DNA of 64,000 nucleotides from Allobosea vaviloviae. GTDB taxonomy: Bacteria > Pseudomonadota > Alphaproteobacteria > Rhizobiales > Beijerinckiaceae. The stretch lies in the NCBI RefSeq assembly GCF_001298265.1, contig NZ_LGSZ01000048.1, positions 310,001-374,000 on the forward strand, written 5' to 3'. Each line of letters begins with the position of its first letter. The first letter of the stretch is position 1. Positions 1-10,570 of the stretch are shown here, in pieces. Both the position numbers and the translations under genes were made by a program. Under the pieces are notes generated by a model. The model was given only the letters and a program-made list of their open reading frames with translations. It was not told where the DNA came from and did not search any database.

Positions 1-425
1 CATCTCTCCCTGGTAAAGAAAATGTTAAGTCCCACAGGCAATTGCGAGCCGGCTGCCTGCAGGTCGCGAAGCCTCTGCGGGGGGTGACTCAGGGGAGCCG
101 GCGAAGCGGGATATTGCGGCCCTTCGAGAGCGCCCTGTAAGGTCTTTTTCAACGCCGGGCGGACAGCGATGACCAGCCGGGGTTTCCACAAGATTATCGG
201 TTCTTGGCTCGCGACCTGGAGGTTGGAGGATGCGGCTCTTTGTCTTTTTCTAGCTGAGATGAAGTGCGGCTTCGTCCTGCGACGAGCCTTTCAAGCGTAA
301 TCGATCATATCGGACCGGGAAACCGGCGGACGGATCACGTTCGCGGGAGCCCTTGTCCTTTGACCGGACAGAACAGCTCCGGCCCGGCGGCCACTTTGTG
401 GCCGTCGCGGTCAGGCGCGTAAATT
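1..425. other. dnaA upstream region, no gene seen
   Basis: No convincing reading frame lies in this stretch. A DnaA-box-like TTTCCACA occurs at about 184-191, but I find no cluster of boxes and no AT-rich unwinding element, so it cannot be called a replication origin. A short inverted repeat (GGCCAC and GTGGCC) lies near 388-403, shortly before dnaA. The region presumably carries the dnaA promoter; no clear -35/-10 pair was recognised. Confidence 0.5.
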
Positions 426-1985
426 TTGGAAGAAATGGGGCAAATGATGTTCGAGCGGCAGCAAATGGGCGAAGCGGTGGAGGTTGCGTCGGCGTCGATG
501 GTGGCAGCGCTGGTGGAATCGCGACCGGCTGATTTCGACCCTGAGCCCGCGGGCGCGCTTCAGGCGTCGCCGGTGGAAGCCTGGGACCGCGTGCGGCGGC
601 GTCTGCGGGCGGAGCTTGGCGAGGACGTGTTCTCGAGCTGGTTTGCCCGTGTCGAACTCGGCGACATCGTCGATGGCGTCGCCTACCTCACCGTGCCTAC
701 GCGCTTTCTGAAAAGCTGGCTCGAGGCGCATTATGCCGAGCGGCTGCGTGTCAACTGCATGGCTGAACTGCCTGCCCTCAATGGCGTCATGCTGTCGGTG
801 CGCCAGGTGTCCCGCGACATGTCACAGCAGCCCCCGGCCGAGATCGTCGCCCTGCGCAGCCGGCCGTCGACCGTGACGCCTGCCGAGCCCAGGCCCGCCC
901 AGGCAGGCCGTCAGGCAGAGCCCTGCGAACGGGATCTGGTCGATGCCTGCGGCACGCTGCTCGACCGCCGGATGAACTTCCAGGCCTTCATCGTCGGCAA
1001 GTCGAACCAGCTCGCCTTCGCCGCAGCCGAGCGCATCGCTGCGGCCCCGGCCGGCACCGCGCCCTACAACCCGCTCTACATCCATGCCGGCGTCGGGCTG
1101 GGCAAGACGCATCTGCTGCAGGCGATCGCGCAGGAGGCGCGCAGCCAGGGCAAGCGCGTCGCCTATTTCACCGCAGATCGCTTCATGTACGGCTTCGTCG
1201 CCGCGCTGAAGTCCCAAACGGCGCTGGCTTTCAAGGAAAAGCTGCGCGGCATCGATCTGCTCGTCGTCGACGACGTCCAGTTCATCCAGGGCAAGTCGAT
1301 CCAGCAGGAATTCGGACACACGATCAACGCGCTGATCGACGCCGGCAAGCAGATCGTCGTCGCCGGCGACCGCATGGCCAATGATCTCGAAGCGCTCGAC
1401 GAGCGCATCCGCTCGCGGCTGGGCGGCGGGCTCGTGGTCGAGGTCGGCGATCTCGACGAGGGGCTGCGGGGCAAGATCCTCGCCAACCGGCTGGACACGC
1501 TGCACGCGGCCCATCCGAATTTCCACGTCAACCCCGATGTCGTCACCTATGTCGCCCGCGTCGTCGCCACCAATGGTCGCGATCTGGATGGCGCCGCCAA
1601 CCGCCTGCTCGCCCATGCGACGCTGTCGGGCCAGCCGGTCTCGCTGGAGACCGCAGAAGCCGCGATCCGCGATCTGGTGCGGACGCGCGAGCCACGCCGG
1701 GTGAAGATCGAGGACATCCAGAAACTGGTCGCGACCCGCTACAATGTCAGCCGCGCCGACATCCTCTCGGAGCGCCGCACCGCCGCCGTGGTCAAGCCGC
1801 GCCAGATCGCGATGTATCTGTCCAAGGCACTGACGCCGCGCTCCCTGCCCGAGATCGGCCGACGCTTCGGCGGGCGCGACCACACGACGGTGCTTCATGC
1901 CGTGCGCAAGATCGAAAAGGCGATCACCGAGGATCGTTCGCTGCATGACGAGGTCGATCTGCTGAAGCGCATGCTGCAGGAGTGA
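426..1985 (+). CDS. dnaA: Chromosomal replication initiator protein DnaA
   Basis: DnaA binds origin DnaA boxes, opens the duplex and loads the replicative helicase. The 519-residue protein shows an N-terminal domain I (about 48-130), a linker, an AAA+ core with Walker A GVGLGKTH at about 222-229 and Walker B LLVVDD at about 278-283, and a C-terminal helix-turn-helix with the signature GGRDHTTVLHA that reads the DnaA box. The listed start is TTG at 426; ATG codons at 435, 444 and 447 in the same frame are alternatives, and nothing in the sequence clearly decides between them. The residues before domain I look like a poorly conserved extension. It is followed by dnaN and recF in the same direction, the classical bacterial order. 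Confidence 0.97.
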   Translation: MEEMGQMMFERQQMGEAVEVASASMVAALVESRPADFDPEPAGALQASPVEAWDRVRRRLRAELGEDVFSSWFARVELGDIVDGVAYLTVPTRFLKSWLEAHYAERLRVNCMAELPALNGVMLSVRQVSRDMSQQPPAEIVALRSRPSTVTPAEPRPAQAGRQAEPCERDLVDACGTLLDRRMNFQAFIVGKSNQLAFAAAERIAAAPAGTAPYNPLYIHAGVGLGKTHLLQAIAQEARSQGKRVAYFTADRFMYGFVAALKSQTALAFKEKLRGIDLLVVDDVQFIQGKSIQQEFGHTINALIDAGKQIVVAGDRMANDLEALDERIRSRLGGGLVVEVGDLDEGLRGKILANRLDTLHAAHPNFHVNPDVVTYVARVVATNGRDLDGAANRLLAHATLSGQPVSLETAEAAIRDLVRTREPRRVKIEDIQKLVATRYNVSRADILSERRTAAVVKPRQIAMYLSKALTPRSLPEIGRRFGGRDHTTVLHAVRKIEKAITEDRSLHDEVDLLKRMLQE

Positions 1986-2173
1986 GGATCGACGCTGCTC
2001 CCGATGGGGGCGGCGCTTTTTTCGAGCCTGCGACGTTTGACGGTGCGACCTTTGACTGTGGGCGCAGGCAGCTGCTGCCCTTGCGCCTGCCGCCGGGCTC
2101 CGGCAATGTCGCGGGCCATCCCGCCGCCCGCGCATTCGCTCCGGGCGCCAGCACGCCAGAAGACTCAATCGCG

Positions 2174-3289
2174 ATGAAGGTCACCGTCGAACGTTCCACC
2201 CTGCTGAAGTCGCTGGGCCATGTGCATCGCGTGGTCGAGCGCCGCAACACCATTCCGATCCTGTCGAATCTCCTGCTCAGCGGCACCGACTCCGGCTTGA
2301 AGCTCAAGGCGACCGACCTCGACATCGAGGTTGTGGAAACCGTTGCGGCCGATGTGGCGGAGCCCGGCGCCACGACCGTGCCGGCCCACACGCTCTACGA
2401 CATCGTGCGCAAATTGCCCGACGGCGCCCAGGTCTCGCTCGAAACCACCGGCGAGACCGGGCTCGTGCTGCGCTCGGGCCGCTCGCGCTTCCAGCTCCAG
2501 ACGCTGCCGGAGAGCGATTTCCCCGACATCACCGCGGGCGAAATGGCGCACAGCTTCAAGCTGCCAGCCGGCGAGTTCAAGCGCCTGATCGACAAGACCC
2601 AGTTCGCGATCTCGACCGAAGAGACGCGCTACTACCTCAACGGCATCTATCTCCACACCATCGACGTCGAAGGCCGCCCGGTCCTGCGCGCGGTCGCGAC
2701 CGACGGCCATCGCCTGGCCCGCGTCGATACGGCCGCGCCTGTGGGTTCCGTCGGCATGCCCGGCGTCATCGTGCCCCGCAAGGCGGTGTCCGAGATCCAG
2801 AAGCTGCTGGAGGATGGCGAGAGCGAAGTCACGATCGAACTCTCCGCCACCAAGATCCGCGTCGCCACCGCCGATGTGGTGCTGACCTCCAAGCTGATCG
2901 ACGGCACCTTCCCCGACTACCAGCGCGTCATTCCCTCGGGCAACGACAAGCGCCTGACCGTCGACAGGGGCGATTTCGCCGCATCCGTCGACCGCGTCTC
3001 GACCATCTCGTCGGAGCGTGGCCGGGCGGTGAAGCTGTCCATGGCCGATGGCCGGATGACGCTTTCGGTGACCAATCCCGATTCCGGCTCGGCGACCGAG
3101 GAGATCGAGGTCGATTACGACGCCAGCCCGCTCGATATCGGCTTCAACGCCCGCTATCTGATGGATATCGCCGCCCAGCTCGATGGCGACACCGCCCTGC
3201 TCAAGCTCGCGGATCCGGGCTCGCCGACGGTGATCCAGGACCGCGAGGGGGCCTCGGCGCTCTATGTGCTGATGCCGATGCGCGTCTAG
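2174..3289 (+). CDS. dnaN: DNA polymerase III sliding clamp, beta subunit
   Basis: The ring-shaped clamp tethers DNA polymerase III to DNA and recruits Hda, MutS and ligase. The 371-residue product has the usual family length and begins MKVTVERSTLLKSLGHV, matching the conserved N terminus. It ends with a typical clamp C terminus (LYVLMPMRV). The open frame extends upstream to 1982, but that extra sequence is low complexity and not clamp-like, so the ATG at 2174 is chosen. It lies 188 bases after dnaA and 14 bases before recF. Confidence 0.97.
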   Translation: MKVTVERSTLLKSLGHVHRVVERRNTIPILSNLLLSGTDSGLKLKATDLDIEVVETVAADVAEPGATTVPAHTLYDIVRKLPDGAQVSLETTGETGLVLRSGRSRFQLQTLPESDFPDITAGEMAHSFKLPAGEFKRLIDKTQFAISTEETRYYLNGIYLHTIDVEGRPVLRAVATDGHRLARVDTAAPVGSVGMPGVIVPRKAVSEIQKLLEDGESEVTIELSATKIRVATADVVLTSKLIDGTFPDYQRVIPSGNDKRLTVDRGDFAASVDRVSTISSERGRAVKLSMADGRMTLSVTNPDSGSATEEIEVDYDASPLDIGFNARYLMDIAAQLDGDTALLKLADPGSPTVIQDREGASALYVLMPMRV

Positions 3290-3303
3290 GCGCAAAACGT
3301 GCC

Positions 3304-4431
3304 GTGGCCGCCGTCGCGCGCCTGATCCTGCAGGATTTCCGTTCTTACGAGGCTCTCGATCTGACGATCGGGGGCCACATCATTGCGTTGATCGGCGAGA
3401 ACGGCGCCGGCAAGACCAATATCCTCGAAGCACTGTCGCTGTTCTCGCCCGGCCGGGGCCTGCGCCGGGCCGATCTGGCCGATCTGGCCCGCAAGGATGG
3501 AGACGGCGCGTTTGCCGCCTCGATCGCGCTCGGCGAGGACGGTTCGCGGCTCGGCGTGGGCCTGGGCCCCGCCGATGCAGAGGGCCGGCGCGCGCGGATC
3601 GCGCGGATCGACGGCGCGCCGGCGGGCTCGGCGCTCGCCTTCAGCGAGCATCTGCGTGTCGTCTGGCTGACGCCGGATCTCGACGGGCTGTTTCGCGGTT
3701 CAGCCGGAGACCGCCGCCGCTTCCTCGACCGGTTGGTTCTCGCCGTCGATCCGGTGCATGGCACGCGCTCCAACGCGTTGGAAAAGGCCCTGCGCTCGCG
3801 CAACCGCATCCTGGAGGAAAGCCCCAACCAGACTCAATGGCTCGACGCCATCGAGCGCGAGATCGCTGAGCTCGGCGTGGCCGTCGCTGCCGCGCGGGCC
3901 GAGACGGTGGCGCGTCTCTCGGCGATCATCACGGAGACGCGGGACGAGGGCTCTCCCTTCCCCCATGCCGGCATCGCGCTGTCGGGCGAGATCGACCTGC
4001 TCGTCTCGCGCGGGGCGGCAATCGACGCCGAGGACGGCTACCGAGCGCTGCTGCGCCAGGGCCGCGCCCGCGACCGGGCGGCGGGCCGCACCCTGACCGG
4101 TCCGCAGGCCTCGGACCTCGAGGTCCGTCACGGCCCCAAGGGCATTCCGGCCGGCCAGGGCTCGACCGGGGAGCAGAAGGCCCTGCTGATCGGGCTCGTC
4201 CTCGCCCATGCCAGGCTTGTCGCGGCCATGAGCGGCTTGAGCCCGCTGGTTCTGCTCGACGAGATCGCGGCCCATCTCGACCCGCGCCGACGCGCCGCGC
4301 TTTATGAGGGGCTGACCGCTCTGGGCTGCCAGGTCTGGATGACGGGGGCCGATCCGGCGTTGTTCTCCGAGCTTCCATCAGGGTCGCAGAGGCTGGCGGT
4401 CAGGCCGGGCCAGGTCGAAAGCCTCGATTGA
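3304..4431 (+). CDS. recF: DNA replication and repair protein RecF
   Basis: RecF is an SMC-like ATPase that, with RecO and RecR, loads RecA at single-strand gaps; recR is also in this window (29907-30512). The 375-residue protein has Walker A GENGAGKT at residues 31-38, an ABC-type signature around GSTGEQKALL and Walker B LVLLDEIAAHLD near the C terminus. The start is GTG at 3304, 14 bases after the dnaN stop, so the two genes are probably cotranscribed. Confidence 0.96.
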   Translation: MAAVARLILQDFRSYEALDLTIGGHIIALIGENGAGKTNILEALSLFSPGRGLRRADLADLARKDGDGAFAASIALGEDGSRLGVGLGPADAEGRRARIARIDGAPAGSALAFSEHLRVVWLTPDLDGLFRGSAGDRRRFLDRLVLAVDPVHGTRSNALEKALRSRNRILEESPNQTQWLDAIEREIAELGVAVAAARAETVARLSAIITETRDEGSPFPHAGIALSGEIDLLVSRGAAIDAEDGYRALLRQGRARDRAAGRTLTGPQASDLEVRHGPKGIPAGQGSTGEQKALLIGLVLAHARLVAAMSGLSPLVLLDEIAAHLDPRRRAALYEGLTALGCQVWMTGADPALFSELPSGSQRLAVRPGQVESLD

Positions 4432-4477
4432 GGTCCAGGACTGGCAATCCGCGGCGGCCTCGGGCAAACCCTCACCC

Positions 4478-6316
4478 ATGCCGCATCCCGCCGAATCACA
4501 CGCTCGCGCGATCCTCAAATCCGTCTTCGGCTATGATGATTTTCGCCCCGGCCAGTGGGAGGTGATCGAAGCCGCGCTCGCCGGGCAGGATGTCTTCGCG
4601 GTGATGCCGACGGGCTCCGGCAAATCGATGTGCTACCAGCTCCCGGCGCTGGTCGCAGGCGGGCTGACGCTGGTGGTCTCGCCGCTGATCGCGCTGATGC
4701 GCGACCAGGTCGGGCAGTTGACCCGGGCCGGCGTCGCCGCCGCCTCGCTGAATTCGATGAACAGCGAAAGCGAGGCGGCCGAGGCGTGGGACAGGCTGAA
4801 TGCCGGCGATCTGCGCCTGCTGTTCGTCTCGCCCGAGCGTCTGGCCGGCGAAGGGCTGGTCTCGCGCCTGCGACGGCTCGGCGTGACAAGGCTGGCCATC
4901 GACGAGGCGCATTGCGTCTCGCAATGGGGCCATGACTTCCGGCCAGAATACCGGCTGCTGGCCAAGACGCGCGAGGCCTTGGGTGGCGTGCCGGTGACGG
5001 CGCTGACCGCGACCGCCGATCGGCAGACGCGCGACGACATCGCCCAGCAGCTTTTCCCCAACCCGCCGCATCTGGTGGTGCATTCCTTCGACCGGCCGAA
5101 CCTGAAGCTGTCCTTCGCGCCGAAGGACCAGCCGCGGCGCCAGATCGACGAGTTCCTGCGCAGCCATCGCGGCGGCTCGGGCATCGTCTACTGCTCCTCG
5201 CGCAACCGCACCGAGAAACTGGCCGACGGACTGCGCGAGAAGGGCTGGAACGCCCTGCCCTATCATGCCGGGCTCGATCAAAGCGTGCGCAACCGCAACC
5301 AGGACATCTTCCTGCAGGAGGACGGCGTGGTCGTCTGCGCCACCATCGCCTTCGGCATGGGCATCAACAAGCCCGATGTCCGCTTCGTCGTCCATGCCGA
5401 TATGCCAGGCTCGATCGAGAGCTATTACCAGGAGATCGGCCGTGCCGGCCGTGACGGGCTGAATGCGGATACGCTGACGCTCTACGGCATCGACGACATG
5501 TCCCTGCGCCGCCGCCAGATCGACGAGAAGGCGATCGACGACGAGCGCCGCCGCATCGAGCACAGGCGGCTCAACGCGATGATCGATCTCTGCGAATCGG
5601 CTTTGTGCCGGCGCAGCGCGCTGCTGGCCTATTTCGGCGAGGAGACGCCAAGCTGCCCGCACGGGAATGCGCCGATCCGCTGCGACCTCTGCGGCGCGGA
5701 TGCGCCGGAGCTGGCGGACGCGACGCTCGATGCGCGCAAGCTGCTCTCGGCCGTCGCGCGCTCGGGCCAGCGCTTCGGGGCGGCCCATCTCGCCGACATC
5801 CTAACCGGCACCGCGACGGAGGCCATCCGTCGCCAGAACCATGACGGGCTGAAGACCTTCGGCGTCGGCCAGGACAAGCCCAAGAGCGCCTGGACGGCGC
5901 TGACCCGCAAGCTCTTCGCCGCCGGCGCGCTGGCCGAGGCCAGCGTCGAGCATGGCGGCTTCTGCCTGACGGAGAAGGGCGAGGACATTCTGTTCGGCCG
6001 CGAAACCATCGCGCTGCGTGCCGATCCCCATGTCGATCGCCGCATACGCCGGGCCGGGCGCGAGGCGGCGCGCGCTGACGGTCTCGACGAAGGCACCGCC
6101 GGCCTGTTCGAGCATCTGCGCCAGTTGCGCCTGTCGCTCGCCCGCGAGGAGGGTGTCGCGGCCTATATCATCTTCACCGACCGCACGCTGATCGCCATGG
6201 CGCGCGCGCGGCCCGGGGGGCTGGAGCAGATGCGGGCGATCGAGGGCGTCGGCGAGCGCAAGCTGACGCAATATGGCGAGGCGTTCCTGGAGGCGATCGC
6301 GGGGTTTGCGGGATAA
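4478..6316 (+). CDS. recQ: ATP-dependent DNA helicase RecQ
   Basis: RecQ is a 3'-5' helicase that acts in recombination and at stalled replication forks. The 612-residue protein has helicase motif I (MPTGSGKSMCYQLPA, near residue 47), the DEAH box in AIDEAHCVSQWGHDFRPEY, and motif VI QEIGRAGRDG. Then follow the RecQ C-terminal zinc-binding cysteines (around CRRSALLAYFGEETPSCP and RCDLCG), the winged helix and a C-terminal HRDC domain. It starts 46 bases after recF in the same direction and may share its transcript. It is full length for the family. Confidence 0.96.
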   Translation: MPHPAESHARAILKSVFGYDDFRPGQWEVIEAALAGQDVFAVMPTGSGKSMCYQLPALVAGGLTLVVSPLIALMRDQVGQLTRAGVAAASLNSMNSESEAAEAWDRLNAGDLRLLFVSPERLAGEGLVSRLRRLGVTRLAIDEAHCVSQWGHDFRPEYRLLAKTREALGGVPVTALTATADRQTRDDIAQQLFPNPPHLVVHSFDRPNLKLSFAPKDQPRRQIDEFLRSHRGGSGIVYCSSRNRTEKLADGLREKGWNALPYHAGLDQSVRNRNQDIFLQEDGVVVCATIAFGMGINKPDVRFVVHADMPGSIESYYQEIGRAGRDGLNADTLTLYGIDDMSLRRRQIDEKAIDDERRRIEHRRLNAMIDLCESALCRRSALLAYFGEETPSCPHGNAPIRCDLCGADAPELADATLDARKLLSAVARSGQRFGAAHLADILTGTATEAIRRQNHDGLKTFGVGQDKPKSAWTALTRKLFAAGALAEASVEHGGFCLTEKGEDILFGRETIALRADPHVDRRIRRAGREAARADGLDEGTAGLFEHLRQLRLSLAREEGVAAYIIFTDRTLIAMARARPGGLEQMRAIEGVGERKLTQYGEAFLEAIAGFAG

Positions 6317-6320
6317 GGGT

Positions 6321-6740
6321 TCAGGCCGCTTCCTGAACCTCGACCTCGAAGGTCTTGCCGATCGCCGCCATCGCCGCCTCGATCTGCTCCAGCCGGGACG
6401 CATGATCGAGGCGAAACAGCCGGTCGACCGATTCTCGTTTCCAACCCAACCGACGCGCCAGTTCGGCGCGCGTGATGCCCGCCGATCGAACGGCGCGATA
6501 AAGCTCGATCTTCAAGGTGGTCAGCATCGGCAAACGCACCAGGGTCCCAGCACGATCGGAAGGCGGTATCACCTCGCCATCCGCGATCATGCTCGCCAAC
6601 GCCGTCTCGATCGCATCTTTAGCGTGATGCAGCGCGCGCTCGCGATCCTCGCCGAAGCTTGCGACCATCGGCAGGGAGGGGCAGGTCACGAGCAGGGTGT
6701 CATTGTCGTCGGGTGTCAGTTCGACATGATAAGTCAGCAT
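6321..6740 (-). CDS. hicB: HicB-type antitoxin
   Basis: This is the antitoxin and autorepressor of a HicAB module. The 139-residue protein has an N-terminal degenerate RNase-H-like HicB fold (MLTYHVELTPDDND..., with FGEDRERALHHAKDAIETAL) and a C-terminal helix-turn-helix (SAGITRAELARRLGWKRESVDRLF) suited to operator binding. The reading frame runs back to 7076, but the start is placed at the ATG that overlaps the hicA stop (TGATG), the normal toxin-then-antitoxin order. The palindrome at 6959-6976 is its likely operator. It converges with recQ, four bases apart. Confidence 0.92.
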   Translation of the reverse strand: MLTYHVELTPDDNDTLLVTCPSLPMVASFGEDRERALHHAKDAIETALASMIADGEVIPPSDRAGTLVRLPMLTTLKIELYRAVRSAGITRAELARRLGWKRESVDRLFRLDHASRLEQIEAAMAAIGKTFEVEVQEAA

Positions 6741-6928
6741 CACTTCAACCCCAGTTGTTTCTTGATGGCGTTGACCAGGCCGGTGCCGAGTTCCTTGCGG
6801 CCGCCATGCATCGGGATCTCGGATTTGAACGGCCCGCGTCGTACGACGAGATGGCCAGATCCGCCTCGCTTCGTCTCGAAGGTGCAGCCCTGCGCCACCA
6901 GCCACTTCTTCAGCTCTTGCGCGTTCAT
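6740..6928 (-). CDS. hicA: HicA-type mRNA interferase toxin
   Basis: HicA toxins have a double-stranded-RNA-binding-like fold and cleave mRNA independently of translation. The 62-residue protein has the conserved core: MNAQELKKWLVAQGC, then GSGHLVVRRG with the catalytic histidine in the G-S-G-H motif, then a GRKELGTGLVNAIKKQLGL tail. Length and layout are family-typical. It is the first gene of the minus-strand hicAB operon, divergent from gyrB, and its stop codon overlaps the hicB start by one base. Confidence 0.92.
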   Translation of the reverse strand: MNAQELKKWLVAQGCTFETKRGGSGHLVVRRGPFKSEIPMHGGRKELGTGLVNAIKKQLGLK

Positions 6929-6958
6929 CGAGCCTCACATCGGAACACTGTACCAAAT

Positions 6959-6981
6959 TCAACATTAATGTTGAAGTCAAC
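6959..6981 (-). promoter_or_regulatory. hicAB promoter with palindromic operator
   Basis: An 18-base perfect palindrome, TTCAACATTAATGTTGAA, occupies 6959-6976. On the minus strand it directly follows and overlaps a -35-like TTGACT (6976-6981) and fills the spacer before a weak -10 region (around TTGGTACAGT). Its centre is about 40 bases upstream of the hicA start. This is the expected position for autorepression by the HicB helix-turn-helix, but binding is inferred. Confidence 0.75.
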
Positions 6982-7058
6982 AGATGTGTGATTGCGTTCA
7001 GTACGCACCCACGCGCACGCACGCGTAGGCGCGTGAAAAAGCCGTCTTCACCCCCTAT

Positions 7059-9541
<2,483 letters not shown>

Positions 9542-9598
9542 GGGGTGATGCCTTCAGGATGACGCCGACGCTTCACGACGCAAACAGGGACACCTCTC

Positions 9599-10522
9599 AT
9601 GCGATTGCTCGTGGTGGGAGCCGGCGCGACCGGCGGCTATTTCGGCGCGAGGCTGGCTGCGGCCGGGCGTGACGTCACCTTCCTGCTGCGGCCGGGCCGG
9701 GCCGCGCAGATCCGGGCCGATGGCCTGCGCATCGTCAGCCCGCATGGTGACCTGACGATGGCGCCGGAGATCGTCGAGACCGGCAAGCTCTCCGGCCACT
9801 ACGATGCGATCCTGCTCAGCGTGAAGGCGTTCTCGCTTGCGCCCGCGCTGGAGGATCTTGCCCCGGCGGTCGGCCCCGACACCATGATCATGCCCGTGCT
9901 GAACGGCATGAAGCATGTCGATGCGCTGAAGCGCCGCTTCGGCAGCAAGGCGATCATCGGTGGCGTCTGCCGGATCGCCGGGACGATCGATGCGCAGGGG
10001 CGGATCGTCCAGCTCTCCCCCATGCAGAGCCTGACCTATGGCGAGTTCGACGGTACGGCGAGTGCGCGCATGCAGGCTCTCGACGCCTTGATGCAGGGCG
10101 CGGGCTTCGAGGCGCGGCTGTCGGCCGCGATCGAGCGCGAGATGTGGGAGAAATGGCTGTTCCTGGCCTCGCTGTGTGCCATCACCTGCCTCATGCGCGG
10201 CACGATCGGCGAGGTCGTGGCGGCACCGGGAGGTCTTGCGGTCGCCAACGGCCTGCTCGACGAGATTCTGGCGATCATCCGCGCCGCCGGGGTGCCTCCC
10301 GGCGAGGCGGCTGTCGCGGGCGCTCGCAGCATGCTGACGGCCGAGGGCTCGAACCTGACGCCCTCGCTCTACCGCGATCTCCAGAACGGCTCGTCGATCG
10401 AGGCCGACCAGATCATCGGAGATTTGCTGGTGCGCGGCGAGGCTGCCGGTGTCGCGGCCCCGCTGCTCGCCGCGGTCTATGCGCAGATGTCGATCTATCA
10501 GGCACGGCTGACCGCCGCCTGA
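9599..10522 (+). CDS. panE: 2-dehydropantoate 2-reductase
   Basis: This enzyme reduces ketopantoate to pantoate with NADPH in pantothenate (CoA precursor) synthesis. The 307-residue protein starts with the Rossmann motif GAGATGGYFGARL (residues 7-19) and has the ketopantoate reductase C-terminal helical domain with the catalytic lysine in EMWEKWLF and the substrate-binding SLYRDLQNG segment. It is encoded 57 bases after gyrB. ApbA/PanE family members also include reductases of other 2-oxo acids, so substrate specificity is inferred from overall similarity. Confidence 0.88.
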   Translation: MRLLVVGAGATGGYFGARLAAAGRDVTFLLRPGRAAQIRADGLRIVSPHGDLTMAPEIVETGKLSGHYDAILLSVKAFSLAPALEDLAPAVGPDTMIMPVLNGMKHVDALKRRFGSKAIIGGVCRIAGTIDAQGRIVQLSPMQSLTYGEFDGTASARMQALDALMQGAGFEARLSAAIEREMWEKWLFLASLCAITCLMRGTIGEVVAAPGGLAVANGLLDEILAIIRAAGVPPGEAAVAGARSMLTAEGSNLTPSLYRDLQNGSSIEADQIIGDLLVRGEAAGVAAPLLAAVYAQMSIYQARLTAA

Positions 10523-10532
10523 TGGTGGAAAA

Positions 10533-10556
10533 CCTGACGCCGTGTCCGGCGTCAGG
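10533..10556 (-). terminator. Rho-independent terminator of the chemoreceptor gene
   Basis: A perfect 9-base stem, CCTGACGCC and GGCGTCAGG, is separated by 6 bases. On the minus strand it is followed by TTTT, so it fits best as the terminator of the chemoreceptor gene ending at 10571. It also lies 10 bases after the convergent panE stop and could block readthrough both ways. Confidence 0.75.
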
Positions 10557-10570
10557 TCGCATCCGCTCGG

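Noticed and set aside
1-425. Replication origin upstream of dnaA
   Set aside because: Only one DnaA-box-like sequence and no AT-rich element were seen. In many alphaproteobacteria the origin lies elsewhere.
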